DNA from: Sphingobacterium sp. ML3W
Lineage (GTDB): Bacteria > Bacteroidota > Bacteroidia > Sphingobacteriales > Sphingobacteriaceae
Direction: 5' to 3'
NCBI RefSeq assembly: GCF_029542085.1
Contig: NZ_CP107036.1
Span: forward strand, 3,658,001-3,722,000
DNA: 64,000 bases
Each line of letters opens with the position of its first letter. Positions within the stretch are counted from its first letter, which is position 1. Under the pieces are notes generated by a model. That model made no database searches, was not told where the DNA came from, and saw nothing but the letters and a program-made list of their open reading frames with translations. Positions 1-9,237 of the stretch are shown here, piece by piece. The position numbers were made by a program, and so were the translations under genes.

Positions 1-618
1 ATAATGGAATCCACCCCAACGACCCGAATGTAAAGCATGGACAATACCTCCTGTTGGATTTTTCCAGGTCGCAACACGCTCCGGACTTAATGCATCAGCA
101 GCATAGCCCTGAAAAGGTAGTACGGATGCATCATAATTTGGATAACGCGCCCTCACGAGATGTGCATCGTTTGCATAAAGGCTTTGGAAACTCATTCCTG
201 CGGGGATTTTAGTTTTCCATATGCCTTTTTCTCCTTGTTCCCATTTCAAATCAAGAGGTTTGGCTCCGCTGAGGATGACTTGCTTTCCGTCTGCTGCTTT
301 GATACGCAAAGGTTGCTTTTTTGTACCTGAAAATGCCGCCGATAATTGAATCGGTTTGTCCAGATAATAGGTGCCGCCGGTAAAGATAATTTCAATACCT
401 GTTGTCGCTTTTCCCTGTTTGGATTTTTCAACGGCTTTTAAAGCCGCTTCGGCTGTAGCAAAAGGACGCGTTACTGTTCCCGGATTTTGGTCACTGCCCT
501 TTGTACTGATGTAAACACGCTTGATCGTACCGGACTGTTGCGCTTGTGTTGTAAAAATAGGTGCACAGCTCAGACCAATAAACAATAATTTGGGAACTAG
601 ACTTGGTTTTATCTTCAT
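1..618 (-). CDS. Secreted right-handed beta-helix protein, N-terminal part only
   Basis: The open frame starts at an ATG at 618 and runs off the left edge of the window, so only the first 206 residues are visible. The N-terminus has a signal peptide (charged start, hydrophobic stretch, cleavage near TTQAQ at about residue 27). It is followed by VYISTKGSDQNPGT and then FTGGTYYLDKPIQL. This arrangement is typical of pectate-lyase-like or parallel beta-helix proteins of Bacteroidota, which often act on polysaccharides at the cell surface. The gene lies downstream of the susCD pair on the same strand, with a hairpin in the 296-bp gap, and probably belongs to the same glycan-use locus. The catalytic part is not visible, so no enzyme class can be assigned. 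Confidence 0.75.
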   Translation of the reverse strand, partial: MKIKPSLVPKLLFIGLSCAPIFTTQAQQSGTIKRVYISTKGSDQNPGTVTRPFATAEAALKAVEKSKQGKATTGIEIIFTGGTYYLDKPIQLSAAFSGTKKQPLRIKAADGKQVILSGAKPLDLKWEQGEKGIWKTKIPAGMSFQSLYANDAHLVRARYPNYDASVLPFQGYAADALSPERVATWKNPTGGIVHALHSGRWGGFHY

Positions 619-691
619 AATTTTAATATTTCATTTGGTTATAGTTTGGTCAATCTTAAAATAAATTTAGCTACTTATGATAAAGACGTCG

Positions 692-725
692 AATAAACGA
701 ATTTGTCCCTATAAATCCGTTTATT
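692..725 (-). terminator. Imperfect hairpin downstream of the susD-like gene
   Basis: Arms of 13 bases (one mismatch) enclose an 8-base loop, with a T-rich exit on the minus strand. It lies between the susD-like gene and the beta-helix gene and could terminate or attenuate the susCD transcript. I saw no clear TAnnTTTG promoter in the rest of the 619-914 gap. Confidence 0.4.
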
Positions 726-914
726 TTAATTATTTTATTTTTAGAGGCCGCCTATGCTGCGGACCTTTTCTATTTAATTTTTGCTCTTATCTCCCATTGT
801 CTCTTTTTAACTATTCAATTTTCAGAAGGCTCATTTTCTCCTTTTGAACAGCTTGTTGTTTCATATTCCTCTAATTGTCCAAGTTAGTTTGCACTTTATT
901 TACCCCTAATCTTG

Positions 915-2348
915 TTATTTATATAAGGGATTCTGTGGTATATTATTGTTAGTCACTTCGGTGGTCGGAATAAGCCAGGTCTGATTGTATGGTCCGACCG
1001 GAACGTTCAGCGAGGCACCACGTTGTTTCTGAATACGGTCAAATGTATTAGTTCGCTTCATTATCGTCCAAGACTGTCCCTCCTCATGCAATTCCCAATC
1101 AAACTCTCTCCAAACTGCCTGTTGGAATTGTTCCTTGGATAATCCACTCAAATCAGGTACCTGTGTGGGATCATTTTTATCTATACGTGCTCTTTTACGA
1201 ATAGTATTAATATAGCTATAGGCATTTGCGGGACCATTGATTGCATTTTCGGATTCAGCAGCGATCAGATACATCTCGGCCAATCGGATAATGGGAACAG
1301 AATACGGAATACTTGCCTGTGAGGGCAAATCTCCTCGATTGATAGAGGCGGTATCTACAAATTTCTGAAAAAACGGGCGGTCCAGAACCTTTTTATCAGG
1401 CTTGACATAGTTGCTAATGACCCCCCAGGAAAAACGACGATCACCTTTTGAAAAACTCGCCATAAAATTGTTTGATGGAACAAGGGTCGGATTATAGCCA
1501 GGAGAAGTATTGGATGAGCCGTTCAAGAAATTGGAACCACGACCTGGTTCATATAACTTCTCCCAAATGGATTCACTGGTATACTTCGTATTGTGAAATA
1601 CCTGTGCATAGTCATCCATCAATTTGTATTTTCCGGAGTTGATCACCGCGGTAGCTTTTTGCAGCGCATCTTTATAATAATGGGTCTGCTTGAGCGGATT
1701 GCCGGCCATGGTCAGGTATACGCGAGCCAAAACCGCTGTGGCTACGCTCTTATCCACACGTCCTTGCTGTGCGGCTTTGTCAGGAAGATTCTGCTCAGCG
1801 TACAGTAAATCTTTTAACACCTGTTCGTAAACCTGAGCCTGTCCAGTTCGGGGCAATCTTAGACTGTTGTAATCCTGAGGAATCTTCAATGGTAACGGCA
1901 CATCGCCAAACAATTGTACCAGATTAAAGAAAGCATACCCGCGCAAGAAGCTGGCCTCGGCAATTAATTGCGCCTTTTTACTATCATCCAATGGTGCATT
2001 AGGAAGGTATTCCAAAATAAAATTAGCATTCTTAATCACTGCATAGGGTGTATTCCATGCACCACCTGCATTATAATAATCTGCTGTAGGTTGGTTATTA
2101 TAAATTGGCAAGGCTTGTTCGGCTGATGCAGAAGGTGTTGCATAGAGGTCGGTAATCATCTCATGCGTATACACGACATATAGTGGAAAATCAGCGTAGA
2201 TACCTGTAACTGCCGATTCATAGCTACTCGGGTTCTTAAAAAATTCATCTGGTGAAATCACCGTCTTCGGCGTCTCTTGTAAGGATTTTTCACAGCTCTG
2301 TAGCAGACATGCAGTCAACAGGGCACAAAGGATATATCTCGATTTCAT
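915..2348 (-). CDS. SusD/RagB-family nutrient-binding outer-membrane lipoprotein
   Basis: This 477-residue protein begins with a lipoprotein signal peptide whose lipobox is LLQSC, with Cys19 as the expected lipidation site. It is followed by acidic and polar residues that suit surface export. The body fits the RagB/SusD fold: the SusD-like N-terminal region (ETPKTVISPDEFFKN, then alpha-helical TPR-like segments such as AEASFLRGYAFFNLVQLFGD) and the C-terminal region with PIIRLAEMYLIAAE. Family members sit on the outer membrane over the SusC channel and capture glycans. The start is 12 bp beyond the SusC stop codon on the same strand, so the two are co-transcribed. The substrate cannot be read from the sequence. 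Confidence 0.95.
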   Translation of the reverse strand: MKSRYILCALLTACLLQSCEKSLQETPKTVISPDEFFKNPSSYESAVTGIYADFPLYVVYTHEMITDLYATPSASAEQALPIYNNQPTADYYNAGGAWNTPYAVIKNANFILEYLPNAPLDDSKKAQLIAEASFLRGYAFFNLVQLFGDVPLPLKIPQDYNSLRLPRTGQAQVYEQVLKDLLYAEQNLPDKAAQQGRVDKSVATAVLARVYLTMAGNPLKQTHYYKDALQKATAVINSGKYKLMDDYAQVFHNTKYTSESIWEKLYEPGRGSNFLNGSSNTSPGYNPTLVPSNNFMASFSKGDRRFSWGVISNYVKPDKKVLDRPFFQKFVDTASINRGDLPSQASIPYSVPIIRLAEMYLIAAESENAINGPANAYSYINTIRKRARIDKNDPTQVPDLSGLSKEQFQQAVWREFDWELHEEGQSWTIMKRTNTFDRIQKQRGASLNVPVGPYNQTWLIPTTEVTNNNIPQNPLYK

Positions 2349-2360
2349 AATTGTTCGTAT

Positions 2361-5300
2361 TTAAAAATTAACTCTTAAACCTGCGGTAATGGACTTAAAA
2401 GCGGGATAGTTACCGCGGTCCCAACCATTTACAGAGGCGGAAGCCCAAGATACCTCCGGATCATAACCACTATACTTGGTTATGGTCAAATAATTCTGTG
2501 CACTGAGATACACCCGCAGGTTGGACAAATGCCAAGATTGCAACAGGTTCTTGGGAAAAGTATAACCTATGGTCACATCACGCAGGCGCAAATAAGAGCC
2601 ATTCTCGACCCACAGCGAGTTGGCATAGTCCCGGATTGCACTGCCACTTTTCTCACTTGGACGATCAAACTGCGCTTCTCCTGTACCCGTCCAACGGTTA
2701 TTGTAGGCCTCATACGTAGGATTCCAACTGCCATTGAGCGAAATATTGTACTTACGGAATTCATTGACAATATCATTACCATAACTTCCGACGATCAAAA
2801 AGGAAAAATCAATATTTCTGTAGGTAAAGCGATTGTTAAAACCGAAGGTAAATTTGGGTTCCAAATGACTGATTACCGTCCGATCATCACTCGCTGAAAC
2901 AAGGCCCTCACCATCCCAGTTTTTAAAACGGTAATCTCCAGCACGCTTATCTGGCTCTCCATTATCCTTTGCCTCCTGATCGGTTTTGTAGGTGCCTTCC
3001 ACGGTAAAACCATATAACTGCATCATGGATTGACCTACAATGGTCGGAAACCAGTTACCTCCAGCGCCGATTTCCTTGTAGGTAATCGGCTGTCCATATG
3101 CGTCGCGTCCGATGTCTAATACTTTGGTACGATTGGCGGATAGATTAAGTGAGGTATTCCAAGTAAATTCCTCCCCAATATTCGGTCGGGCAGAAACCTG
3201 AAACTCAAATCCACGATTTTGAACAACACCGATATTTTGTAAGACGGAGTTAAAGCCACTTGATCCTGGTAAGGTCACATTGAGCAACAAGTCTTCTGTG
3301 CGTTTGTTATAGTAGTCCGCCACAACCTGAATCCTATTGTCCAAGAATCCCAACTCTAAGCCCAAGTCTGTCTGCTTGGTTGATTCCCATTTGAGGTTTG
3401 GATTAGCCATCGAAGACAGGAAAAAGCCTGTTCCGATCTTACTGTCAAATACTATATCCCTTGCACTCACGTTGGCCAGTGTTTGGTAGTTACCTATACC
3501 TTGATTTCCGGACTTTCCATAAGATCCGCGGATTTTAAACTGAGAAAGCAGTTCCTGGTCTTTTAAGAATTCTTCCTTATGAACATTCCAAGCCAAGGCA
3601 GCAGAAGTGAAAAAGGCGAACTTTTGATTGAGACCAAAACGTGAAGAGCCATCATATCGGCCTGTCAATGTCAGGAAATAACGGTCTGCGAAACCATAAT
3701 TGATCCGCCCAAGATAGGATATCAGTTTATTGTCTCCATAAGACGTAGAAGGCAAGCCCTTCGTAATAGCCGAACCAATAGCATTGTTTTCATACAAATC
3801 ACTGACAAAACCAATACCACTACCACTGTTGAGATTATCACCTTTGCTCTTCTGATAAGTAAATCCAGCGACCGCATTTATGTGATGCTGCCCGAAATCT
3901 TTTTCGTACTCCAGGACATTTTCACTAATAATCGTAACGGAACTATTATAACTTTTGGAAGCGACGCCAAAAATTGGTTTTCCATTTGCATCTGTCCGTT
4001 GTCCCAAACTAATCGTCCCTGGATAGTAAAGATCATTTTTAGTTGTTCCTTGATCTATTCCAATACTGCTCTTTAATTTTAAACCGTCTGTAATATCCAC
4101 GGCCAAACTTGCATTTCCAATAATCCGGAGATTATTGGAGGTATTGTTCCAATTCTCGGATAATCCCACAGGGTTTGTCTCCCCCCAGGATACCCCCGTA
4201 AATTTGGTATAATTCCCATTTTGGTCATAAACCTGCATCGTCGGAGGCAATACCATACTTGACCAAGGAATCCCTCCACCACCATCAGCACTTTCATATT
4301 GTGCGCGGTTGTACTTCGAATTTTGTAGAGACATCGATGTCGAAAAGGTCACTCTATCCCAAAGCCTATGCTCGATATTACCCCGAAAGGATAAACGTTG
4401 AAATCCAGAATTTCGGATAGTTCCATCTTGATTAAGATAACCAAAAGAGGTGTAGTATTTTGTCGCATCATTACCACCGCTGAGATTAAGGTCATGATTT
4501 TGTACCATTGCAGAACGATATACCAAATCCTGCCAATCGGTCCCTTTACCTAGGTTGCGGATCTGTTCATCAGTCCAGGGCAAAGGTTTATTTTCATTTT
4601 TGCTGATATTATTATTTTGGGTTACTTCATTTTGCAGATTGGCAAAATCCTGTGCATTGAGCACATCAATACGTTTCCGCAAATTTTGTACACCGAAATA
4701 GTTGCTATATCCAATTTGTGTTTTTCCACTTTTCCCCTTTTTTGTGGTAATCATAATAACCCCATTGGCTCCTCTGGAACCATAGATTGCCGTTGAAGAA
4801 GCATCTTTCAGTACCGAAATGTTCTCGATATCTTCTGGGTTCAACTGTGCCGATAGACCATCCAAAGGCATACCATCGACTACGTATAGGGGATCATTGC
4901 TGGCGGAAAGTGAATTGACACCTCGGATCTGAATTTTCATTGCTTCACCGGGTTGTCCTGAGGCCTGATTGACCCGAACACCAGCGGCTTGCCCCTGTAA
5001 TGCCTGCGCCACATTGGAAACGGTATTGACCTGTGTAATTTGACTGGATCCTATGCTCGATACTGATCCTGTCAAATCAGACTTTTTGACGGACCCGTAA
5101 CCTATGACTACAACTTCACCAATGTCCATATTGGAATTTTGTAGCACAACTTGTATCGTATTTTTACCGTTTGTCGACAGCTCCTGCGTCATGTAACCCA
5201 CAGAAGAGATTTGCAAGATAGCCTGCGCCGCTCCACTCAATTTAAATCGGCCACTAGCATCCGTCTGGGTGCGATTGTTTGTTCCTTTAATCTGCACAGT

Positions 5301-5738
5301 AACCCCTGCAATCGGTTTACCGTTGTTGTCCTGTACGACTCCAGTGATTTCATGCTGTACATAGGTATAGACGGGAATCGTCTTTTCTGCTTCCCGGATC
5401 ACAATCATCTTATCGACGAGGGTCCATTGCAAATTTTTCCCCGCGACGATCATATCCATAGCTTGTTGTAAACTCGCCTCTTCGATACGCGCTGTAATCG
5501 GAATATTGGCAATCTGCGCACCGCGAAAGAAGAAGTGATACCCCTGTTGCTTCTGAATGGATTTCATCACCTTTTTTAAAGTTTCATGCTGCGCGTTTAC
5601 GGTAATCTTCTGTGCTTTGACACTTGCGAAGGTCTGTAGGACAGCAGCAATACATAGCATAACCGTTAATTTCATATAGAGTAATAATCGGATCGCCGGA
5701 CGATACATAGCCCGTCCAGTATATGGTTTTAAAAACAT
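2361..5738 (-). CDS. SusC/RagA-family TonB-dependent receptor with N-terminal signalling domain
   Basis: This 1125-residue outer-membrane receptor imports the ligand bound by SusD, powered by TonB. After a signal region (cleavage near ASVKAQ, about residue 43) come an STN (secretin and TonB N-terminal) domain at about 50-115, a carboxypeptidase-regulatory-like domain at about 130-200, a TonB-box-like GEVVVIGYG at 207-215, a plug domain (VYVVDG-like LYVVDGMPLDG; GSRGANGVIMITTKKG) and a long beta-barrel ending in a terminal Phe. The STN domain marks receptors that signal to a FecR-type anti-sigma factor, which fits the FecR and sigma genes just upstream. In-frame Met codons at residues 1, 11 and 22 make the exact start uncertain. 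Confidence 0.95.
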   Translation of the reverse strand: MFLKPYTGRAMYRPAIRLLLYMKLTVMLCIAAVLQTFASVKAQKITVNAQHETLKKVMKSIQKQQGYHFFFRGAQIANIPITARIEEASLQQAMDMIVAGKNLQWTLVDKMIVIREAEKTIPVYTYVQHEITGVVQDNNGKPIAGVTVQIKGTNNRTQTDASGRFKLSGAAQAILQISSVGYMTQELSTNGKNTIQVVLQNSNMDIGEVVVIGYGSVKKSDLTGSVSSIGSSQITQVNTVSNVAQALQGQAAGVRVNQASGQPGEAMKIQIRGVNSLSASNDPLYVVDGMPLDGLSAQLNPEDIENISVLKDASSTAIYGSRGANGVIMITTKKGKSGKTQIGYSNYFGVQNLRKRIDVLNAQDFANLQNEVTQNNNISKNENKPLPWTDEQIRNLGKGTDWQDLVYRSAMVQNHDLNLSGGNDATKYYTSFGYLNQDGTIRNSGFQRLSFRGNIEHRLWDRVTFSTSMSLQNSKYNRAQYESADGGGGIPWSSMVLPPTMQVYDQNGNYTKFTGVSWGETNPVGLSENWNNTSNNLRIIGNASLAVDITDGLKLKSSIGIDQGTTKNDLYYPGTISLGQRTDANGKPIFGVASKSYNSSVTIISENVLEYEKDFGQHHINAVAGFTYQKSKGDNLNSGSGIGFVSDLYENNAIGSAITKGLPSTSYGDNKLISYLGRINYGFADRYFLTLTGRYDGSSRFGLNQKFAFFTSAALAWNVHKEEFLKDQELLSQFKIRGSYGKSGNQGIGNYQTLANVSARDIVFDSKIGTGFFLSSMANPNLKWESTKQTDLGLELGFLDNRIQVVADYYNKRTEDLLLNVTLPGSSGFNSVLQNIGVVQNRGFEFQVSARPNIGEEFTWNTSLNLSANRTKVLDIGRDAYGQPITYKEIGAGGNWFPTIVGQSMMQLYGFTVEGTYKTDQEAKDNGEPDKRAGDYRFKNWDGEGLVSASDDRTVISHLEPKFTFGFNNRFTYRNIDFSFLIVGSYGNDIVNEFRKYNISLNGSWNPTYEAYNNRWTGTGEAQFDRPSEKSGSAIRDYANSLWVENGSYLRLRDVTIGYTFPKNLLQSWHLSNLRVYLSAQNYLTITKYSGYDPEVSWASASVNGWDRGNYPAFKSITAGLRVNF

Positions 5739-5781
5739 ATCTTTGTGTGTTTGATTGGTTATTTAATTCACGTTAATAAGT

Positions 5782-5798
5782 CCAGTGTTATACACTGG
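5782..5798. promoter_or_regulatory. Perfect 17-bp palindrome in the SusC leader
   Basis: CCAGTGT and ACACTGG flank a 3-base centre, 44 bases upstream of the SusC start. It could be an operator or a small hairpin in the transcript leader. No function is proven. Confidence 0.4.
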
Positions 5799-5818
5799 TG
5801 CAAGCCCGTCAACAATTT

Positions 5819-5849
5819 AACTGAGTGATGTGTCCAGCATCGCTCAGTT
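5819..5849 (-). terminator. Hairpin between fecR-like and susC-like genes
   Basis: Twelve-base arms (AACTGAG/CTCAGTT outer part) with one non-Watson-Crick pair enclose a 7-base loop. It lies after the FecR stop codon on the minus strand and may separate the regulatory genes from susCD. The T-run is weak, so attenuation is as likely as termination. Confidence 0.45.
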
Positions 5850-5926
5850 GTTTTCTTGGCCTATTCGATTGGTTATTGTATTTCCGAAATGACCTCCTTT
5901 CTATAGAATTTCCCCTTATTTTATTG

Positions 5927-7174
5927 TTATTCCCCTTCAATCATTAGGCATGTACGGTCGGCTTTCCGCTCCAAGCGTAATTTGACCCCACTTTTTTGCA
6001 ATATTTCAACGACTGTTTTTAAGCTCTTATTCCGCTCAATTGTTCCGAAAAAAGCAACACGCGGTTCTTTGCCTATGTATTGTATATCGATATCATACCA
6101 TTTACCCAATTGCCCAAAAGCTTCCTTTGCATCTTCGCCATCAAAATAGAATAACCCGTCTTTCCAAGCGATGGCCTGATCCACATCAACTTCTTTGATT
6201 TGAAAGGCATTGCCATCAAATGAACTTTGTTTCCCTGGTGTCAGTAAGACTGATTTCGAAGGATATCCTGCAGCGGATACTGCCACTTTACCTTCCAATA
6301 AAGTTGTCTTCGTGGTCTTGATATTAGGATAAGCCGTTACATTAAACTTAGTCCCCAAAACTTCCAACAACTGCCCCTTGGTTTTTACCAGAAAAGGGAT
6401 ACGGGTAGGTTTAGCTCCACGAACAGCATTGTTTGATGTAAGTTTGGCGACTTCAAAATAAGCTTCCCCTTCAAGTTCAACCACGCGGTTATTTTTCTCA
6501 AATCGTAGCGGGTAATGCAACTTAGAACCTGAGTTAACCCAGACTTGAGTGCCATCGGAAAGGATTATTTTATAAAAATTCTTTACAGGAACCTCCAATG
6601 TTAGCAAAGTATTATCTGCGATCTTTGTATTAGTCAAATCTGTCGTGGCAAGTCTATCACCATTTACATACTGAATTTCCTCCCCCATTTGAATGCCCTG
6701 ATCGTCTGATTTTAGTGCGATAACAGTACCATCCGCTAAGGTTAAGCGCGCGCCACTTTTCCCCGGTTTTATATCTTCGGTATTTTTATAGGCCAATGTT
6801 TGCCCTTTTTTATCCGACTGTCTCTGTTGTACGATGAAGTAAATGGAGAAACAACAAAGCAAAATCGCTGCAGCCACATACCACCACAAAGCGGAGACTT
6901 TCCTAGTTTGCACAGGCTCTTCCATTGCTTGGACTTTCTCCATCACTTTTGTCAGGAGCATCTGATCATCTTGACTTTTTTTCGAAGTATTGTTCAGACG
7001 ATGCCAAATCGCTAGATCGTGTTCCCATCCGCTATTTTCTGCGAGTTGCTCAAAGAACACACGATGTTGTGGATCCGAATTGAGCCAAGTCTGCAGCTCA
7101 TGTTGCTCCAAATCCGTAAGCTCGCCCTGAAAGTGATGAAAAATAAGGTATGCAATATCTCTAGGCACAGTCAT
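5927..7174 (-). CDS. FecR-family anti-sigma factor (inner-membrane signal transducer)
   Basis: This 415-residue protein has a cytoplasmic N-terminal part of about 94 residues, one membrane segment (about 95-115) and a periplasmic part. The periplasmic part carries the FecR domain (about 185-290, with LSDGTQVWVNSGSKLHYP and VELEGEAYFEVAK) and a C-terminal DUF4974-like segment ending in the KTVVEILQKSGVKLRLER region. Family members hold an ECF sigma factor inactive until the substrate-loaded receptor signals through its STN domain. The sigma gene lies 62 bp upstream and the receptor 188 bp downstream, all on the minus strand, giving a complete sensing circuit. Confidence 0.95.
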   Translation of the reverse strand: MTVPRDIAYLIFHHFQGELTDLEQHELQTWLNSDPQHRVFFEQLAENSGWEHDLAIWHRLNNTSKKSQDDQMLLTKVMEKVQAMEEPVQTRKVSALWWYVAAAILLCCFSIYFIVQQRQSDKKGQTLAYKNTEDIKPGKSGARLTLADGTVIALKSDDQGIQMGEEIQYVNGDRLATTDLTNTKIADNTLLTLEVPVKNFYKIILSDGTQVWVNSGSKLHYPLRFEKNNRVVELEGEAYFEVAKLTSNNAVRGAKPTRIPFLVKTKGQLLEVLGTKFNVTAYPNIKTTKTTLLEGKVAVSAAGYPSKSVLLTPGKQSSFDGNAFQIKEVDVDQAIAWKDGLFYFDGEDAKEAFGQLGKWYDIDIQYIGKEPRVAFFGTIERNKSLKTVVEILQKSGVKLRLERKADRTCLMIEGE

Positions 7175-7236
7175 AATCGTGGTTTTTATAGATAAACCGG
7201 AAACTGAACAAAACCTTAGTGAAAATTTTACTTATT

Positions 7237-7815
7237 TTAAAGATGCTGAAAAAGATAGGGGGCTAGGAACAATGCCAATAACATATCATTCCGTCCAAAT
7301 CGTTGTCTGAGATGGCTCAATACCTTAGATTTGGCGTAAAACACATTATTAGCGGTGGTGTTTAGTAATGTACAGATTTCCTCCGTACTGTAACCTTCCA
7401 AATAACTCAATCTAAAGATTTGTGCTTGTTGTGTTGGCAGTTTATCCAACTCGGCATATAATAATTGAATAAACTCGGCATAAATCATATCGAATTGTAT
7501 ATTTCGATCGTCCTGTTGGTCTATCCCCTCAAGCCCATGGTAGACAAAGGGCGATGATTTTTCCTTTTCAAGATGGTTCAGACAGGCATTCTTCGTGGTT
7601 TTAAACAGGAAATATTGAATATGGCCAAGATCAGTCATCCGCGCACGATGCTGCCAAAGTTTGAAGAAACTATCAGCAACAATTTCTTCACATACGGTTT
7701 CATCTCGAATAAATTTGTAAGCGAAAAACAATAAGGATGACCTATTTTGCTGAATGCAAAATTCTAGCATCCGCTGGTTTCCAGCCTTAAAGTCTTCAAA
7801 ATAATTGTAATCCAT
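7237..7815 (-). CDS. ECF RNA polymerase sigma factor (FecI-like, sigma-70 family)
   Basis: At 192 residues this has the usual ECF length. Region 2 is visible around YKFIRDETVCEEIVADSFFKLW (residues about 33-54). Region 4 is seen in DKLPTQQAQIFRLSYLEG, followed by the helix-turn-helix STEEICTLLNTTANNVFYAKS. It should direct polymerase to the susCD promoter when released by the FecR-like protein encoded immediately downstream. The start ATG at 7815 gives an N-terminus of normal length. Confidence 0.95.
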   Translation of the reverse strand: MDYNYFEDFKAGNQRMLEFCIQQNRSSLLFFAYKFIRDETVCEEIVADSFFKLWQHRARMTDLGHIQYFLFKTTKNACLNHLEKEKSSPFVYHGLEGIDQQDDRNIQFDMIYAEFIQLLYAELDKLPTQQAQIFRLSYLEGYSTEEICTLLNTTANNVFYAKSKVLSHLRQRFGRNDMLLALFLAPYLFQHL

Positions 7816-7884
7816 TTGAGCTAATCAATAAAGCAATTTATCATAGTAAGACGATTGAAATAAGGTATTTTCCTGTTAAAAATG

Positions 7885-8403
7885 CTATTTTTTTATCTTT
7901 TTTAAGATATCCATGTATTTTTTCTTTATCCCATTATCTTCCTCCAACTCACAAAGGAGTTCCACTTCGGAGATTAAAAAATCATTTTGATCGGTTTTTA
8001 ACTCGATTATTTCGGTTAGAGCATAGGCCGTAGCCCAACGGACAACCGTTCCACTATTACGTGTATTTTTCAATAAACTAGCGACAGTATTATCCAATTG
8101 ATCTGGGAAAAGCCGAACGATATTACCGATAATTTTGGCACTTTCCCATTTTATTCTCGGTTCACTGCCCCCTAACACTTTTGTCAAGTATTCCAATAGT
8201 GTGCTGTTACCGATTGCCGGGTTCTTTTTCGTCGCATATTCAATAGCTTCTAGGCAAGTCGCCCTTTCAACAGCTTTTTGTTGATCTGCATATTCTAATA
8301 ACAATTGGAGAGAAAGGTCGCCATTGAGTAATCTAGCTCCAAGAATAGCGACCTTACCCTTTAATTTTATCGATTTGTCTTGAAAAATTTCTTCTATTTC
8401 CAT
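7885..8403 (-). CDS. HEAT-repeat-like protein of unknown function
   Basis: This 172-residue, probably cytoplasmic protein has no signal peptide or membrane segment. It is almost entirely helical, and segments such as RIKWESAKIIGNIVRLFPDQ and TVVRWATAYALTEIIEL resemble paired helices of HEAT repeats. Such proteins usually serve as binding scaffolds. It lies 69 bp upstream of the sigma gene on the same strand, but nothing ties it functionally to the uptake locus. The partner is unknown. Confidence 0.7.
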   Translation of the reverse strand: MEIEEIFQDKSIKLKGKVAILGARLLNGDLSLQLLLEYADQQKAVERATCLEAIEYATKKNPAIGNSTLLEYLTKVLGGSEPRIKWESAKIIGNIVRLFPDQLDNTVASLLKNTRNSGTVVRWATAYALTEIIELKTDQNDFLISEVELLCELEEDNGIKKKYMDILKKIKK

Positions 8404-8471
8404 CTGTAGATAAATTGCTTATTATTTTAAGAGAGCTAAACAAAATTATGCTGAAAATAAAGTTAAAAATA

Positions 8472-8500
8472 AAAGTCGTTTGCTTTTCACAAACGACTTT
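8472..8500 (-). terminator. Rho-independent terminator after the EthD-like gene
   Basis: Perfect 11-base arms (AAAGTCGTTTG and its complement) with a 7-base loop are followed on the minus strand by a T-rich run. It sits 30 bp past the EthD-like stop codon. Confidence 0.85.
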
Positions 8501-8530
8501 CTTCAGGTCTTAATTTTAAATAGATCCTGA

Positions 8531-8938
8531 TTATTCTACCACTTCATTAATCTGAACTTCGGGATTGACATTGGTGTATTTTGGAAAATCCTCTGCAAAC
8601 TTACTCCCATTCTCTTTCATAGGCCCCTCATAACCTGCTACCGATTCAAAATACAAATGACAGATGGCTAAATATGTTGGTTCACCCTGTGATCCTTTTC
8701 CAGAAAGCCCTTTGTCAATCGCGATACCTTTTAAATTTTTTCCAAAAACTTGTTTCACCAAGGCCATATGTTTATCGAGATAATAATTCCAGTCAAATGT
8801 TTTTCCTGGCCCATTAGGATAAAAAACAGTCAATTTGATCATCCCTTTTTTCTGAAAAGGTGGATCTGCCTTCACCCCATTTTGGAATCCGAACAGCATA
8901 GTGATCATGACAAGAATTAAAATGATTTTTGTTTTCAT
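8531..8938 (-). CDS. EthD-family protein with signal peptide
   Basis: This 135-residue protein begins with a signal peptide (about residues 1-24, ending near GVKADP). The mature part follows the EthD/dimeric alpha-beta-barrel pattern: IKLTVFYPNGPGKTFDWNYY, then the conserved HMALVKQVFG helix, and a closing FAEDFPKYTNVNPEVQIN segment. EthD proteins were first known as helpers of ether degradation, but most homologues have no assigned reaction. An exported EthD-like protein is less usual than the cytoplasmic form. It is a single-gene unit with its own terminator. Confidence 0.8.
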   Translation of the reverse strand: MKTKIILILVMITMLFGFQNGVKADPPFQKKGMIKLTVFYPNGPGKTFDWNYYLDKHMALVKQVFGKNLKGIAIDKGLSGKGSQGEPTYLAICHLYFESVAGYEGPMKENGSKFAEDFPKYTNVNPEVQINEVVE

Positions 8939-9237
8939 GTTTGTTTGAAATTAAGTTTATCTTAGTTGTTTTATATTATTTACTATAAATATACTGATCA
9001 AGCAGTTAGGTATGGTTATATTTTTTCATTTTACCTATTCTCCCTAATTCCATTTCTAGAATTTGCATAAATCTGAAGCTTTGATAATGATTCCATATTT
9101 TTAGTATCTTACTCTCTTATTGACGGTTGAAGACTCAAAATGTCTTTCTAATATAGAATCTGGTATTCAGTCAAATACAGTGATCTAAAGGGGAATAAAC
9201 CTAAGCTTGAAGAAATTAAATGTATACCAAATAAATT

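Noticed and set aside
2529..5471. Several plus- and minus-strand frames of 60-122 codons
   Set aside because: All are shadows within the SusC gene.
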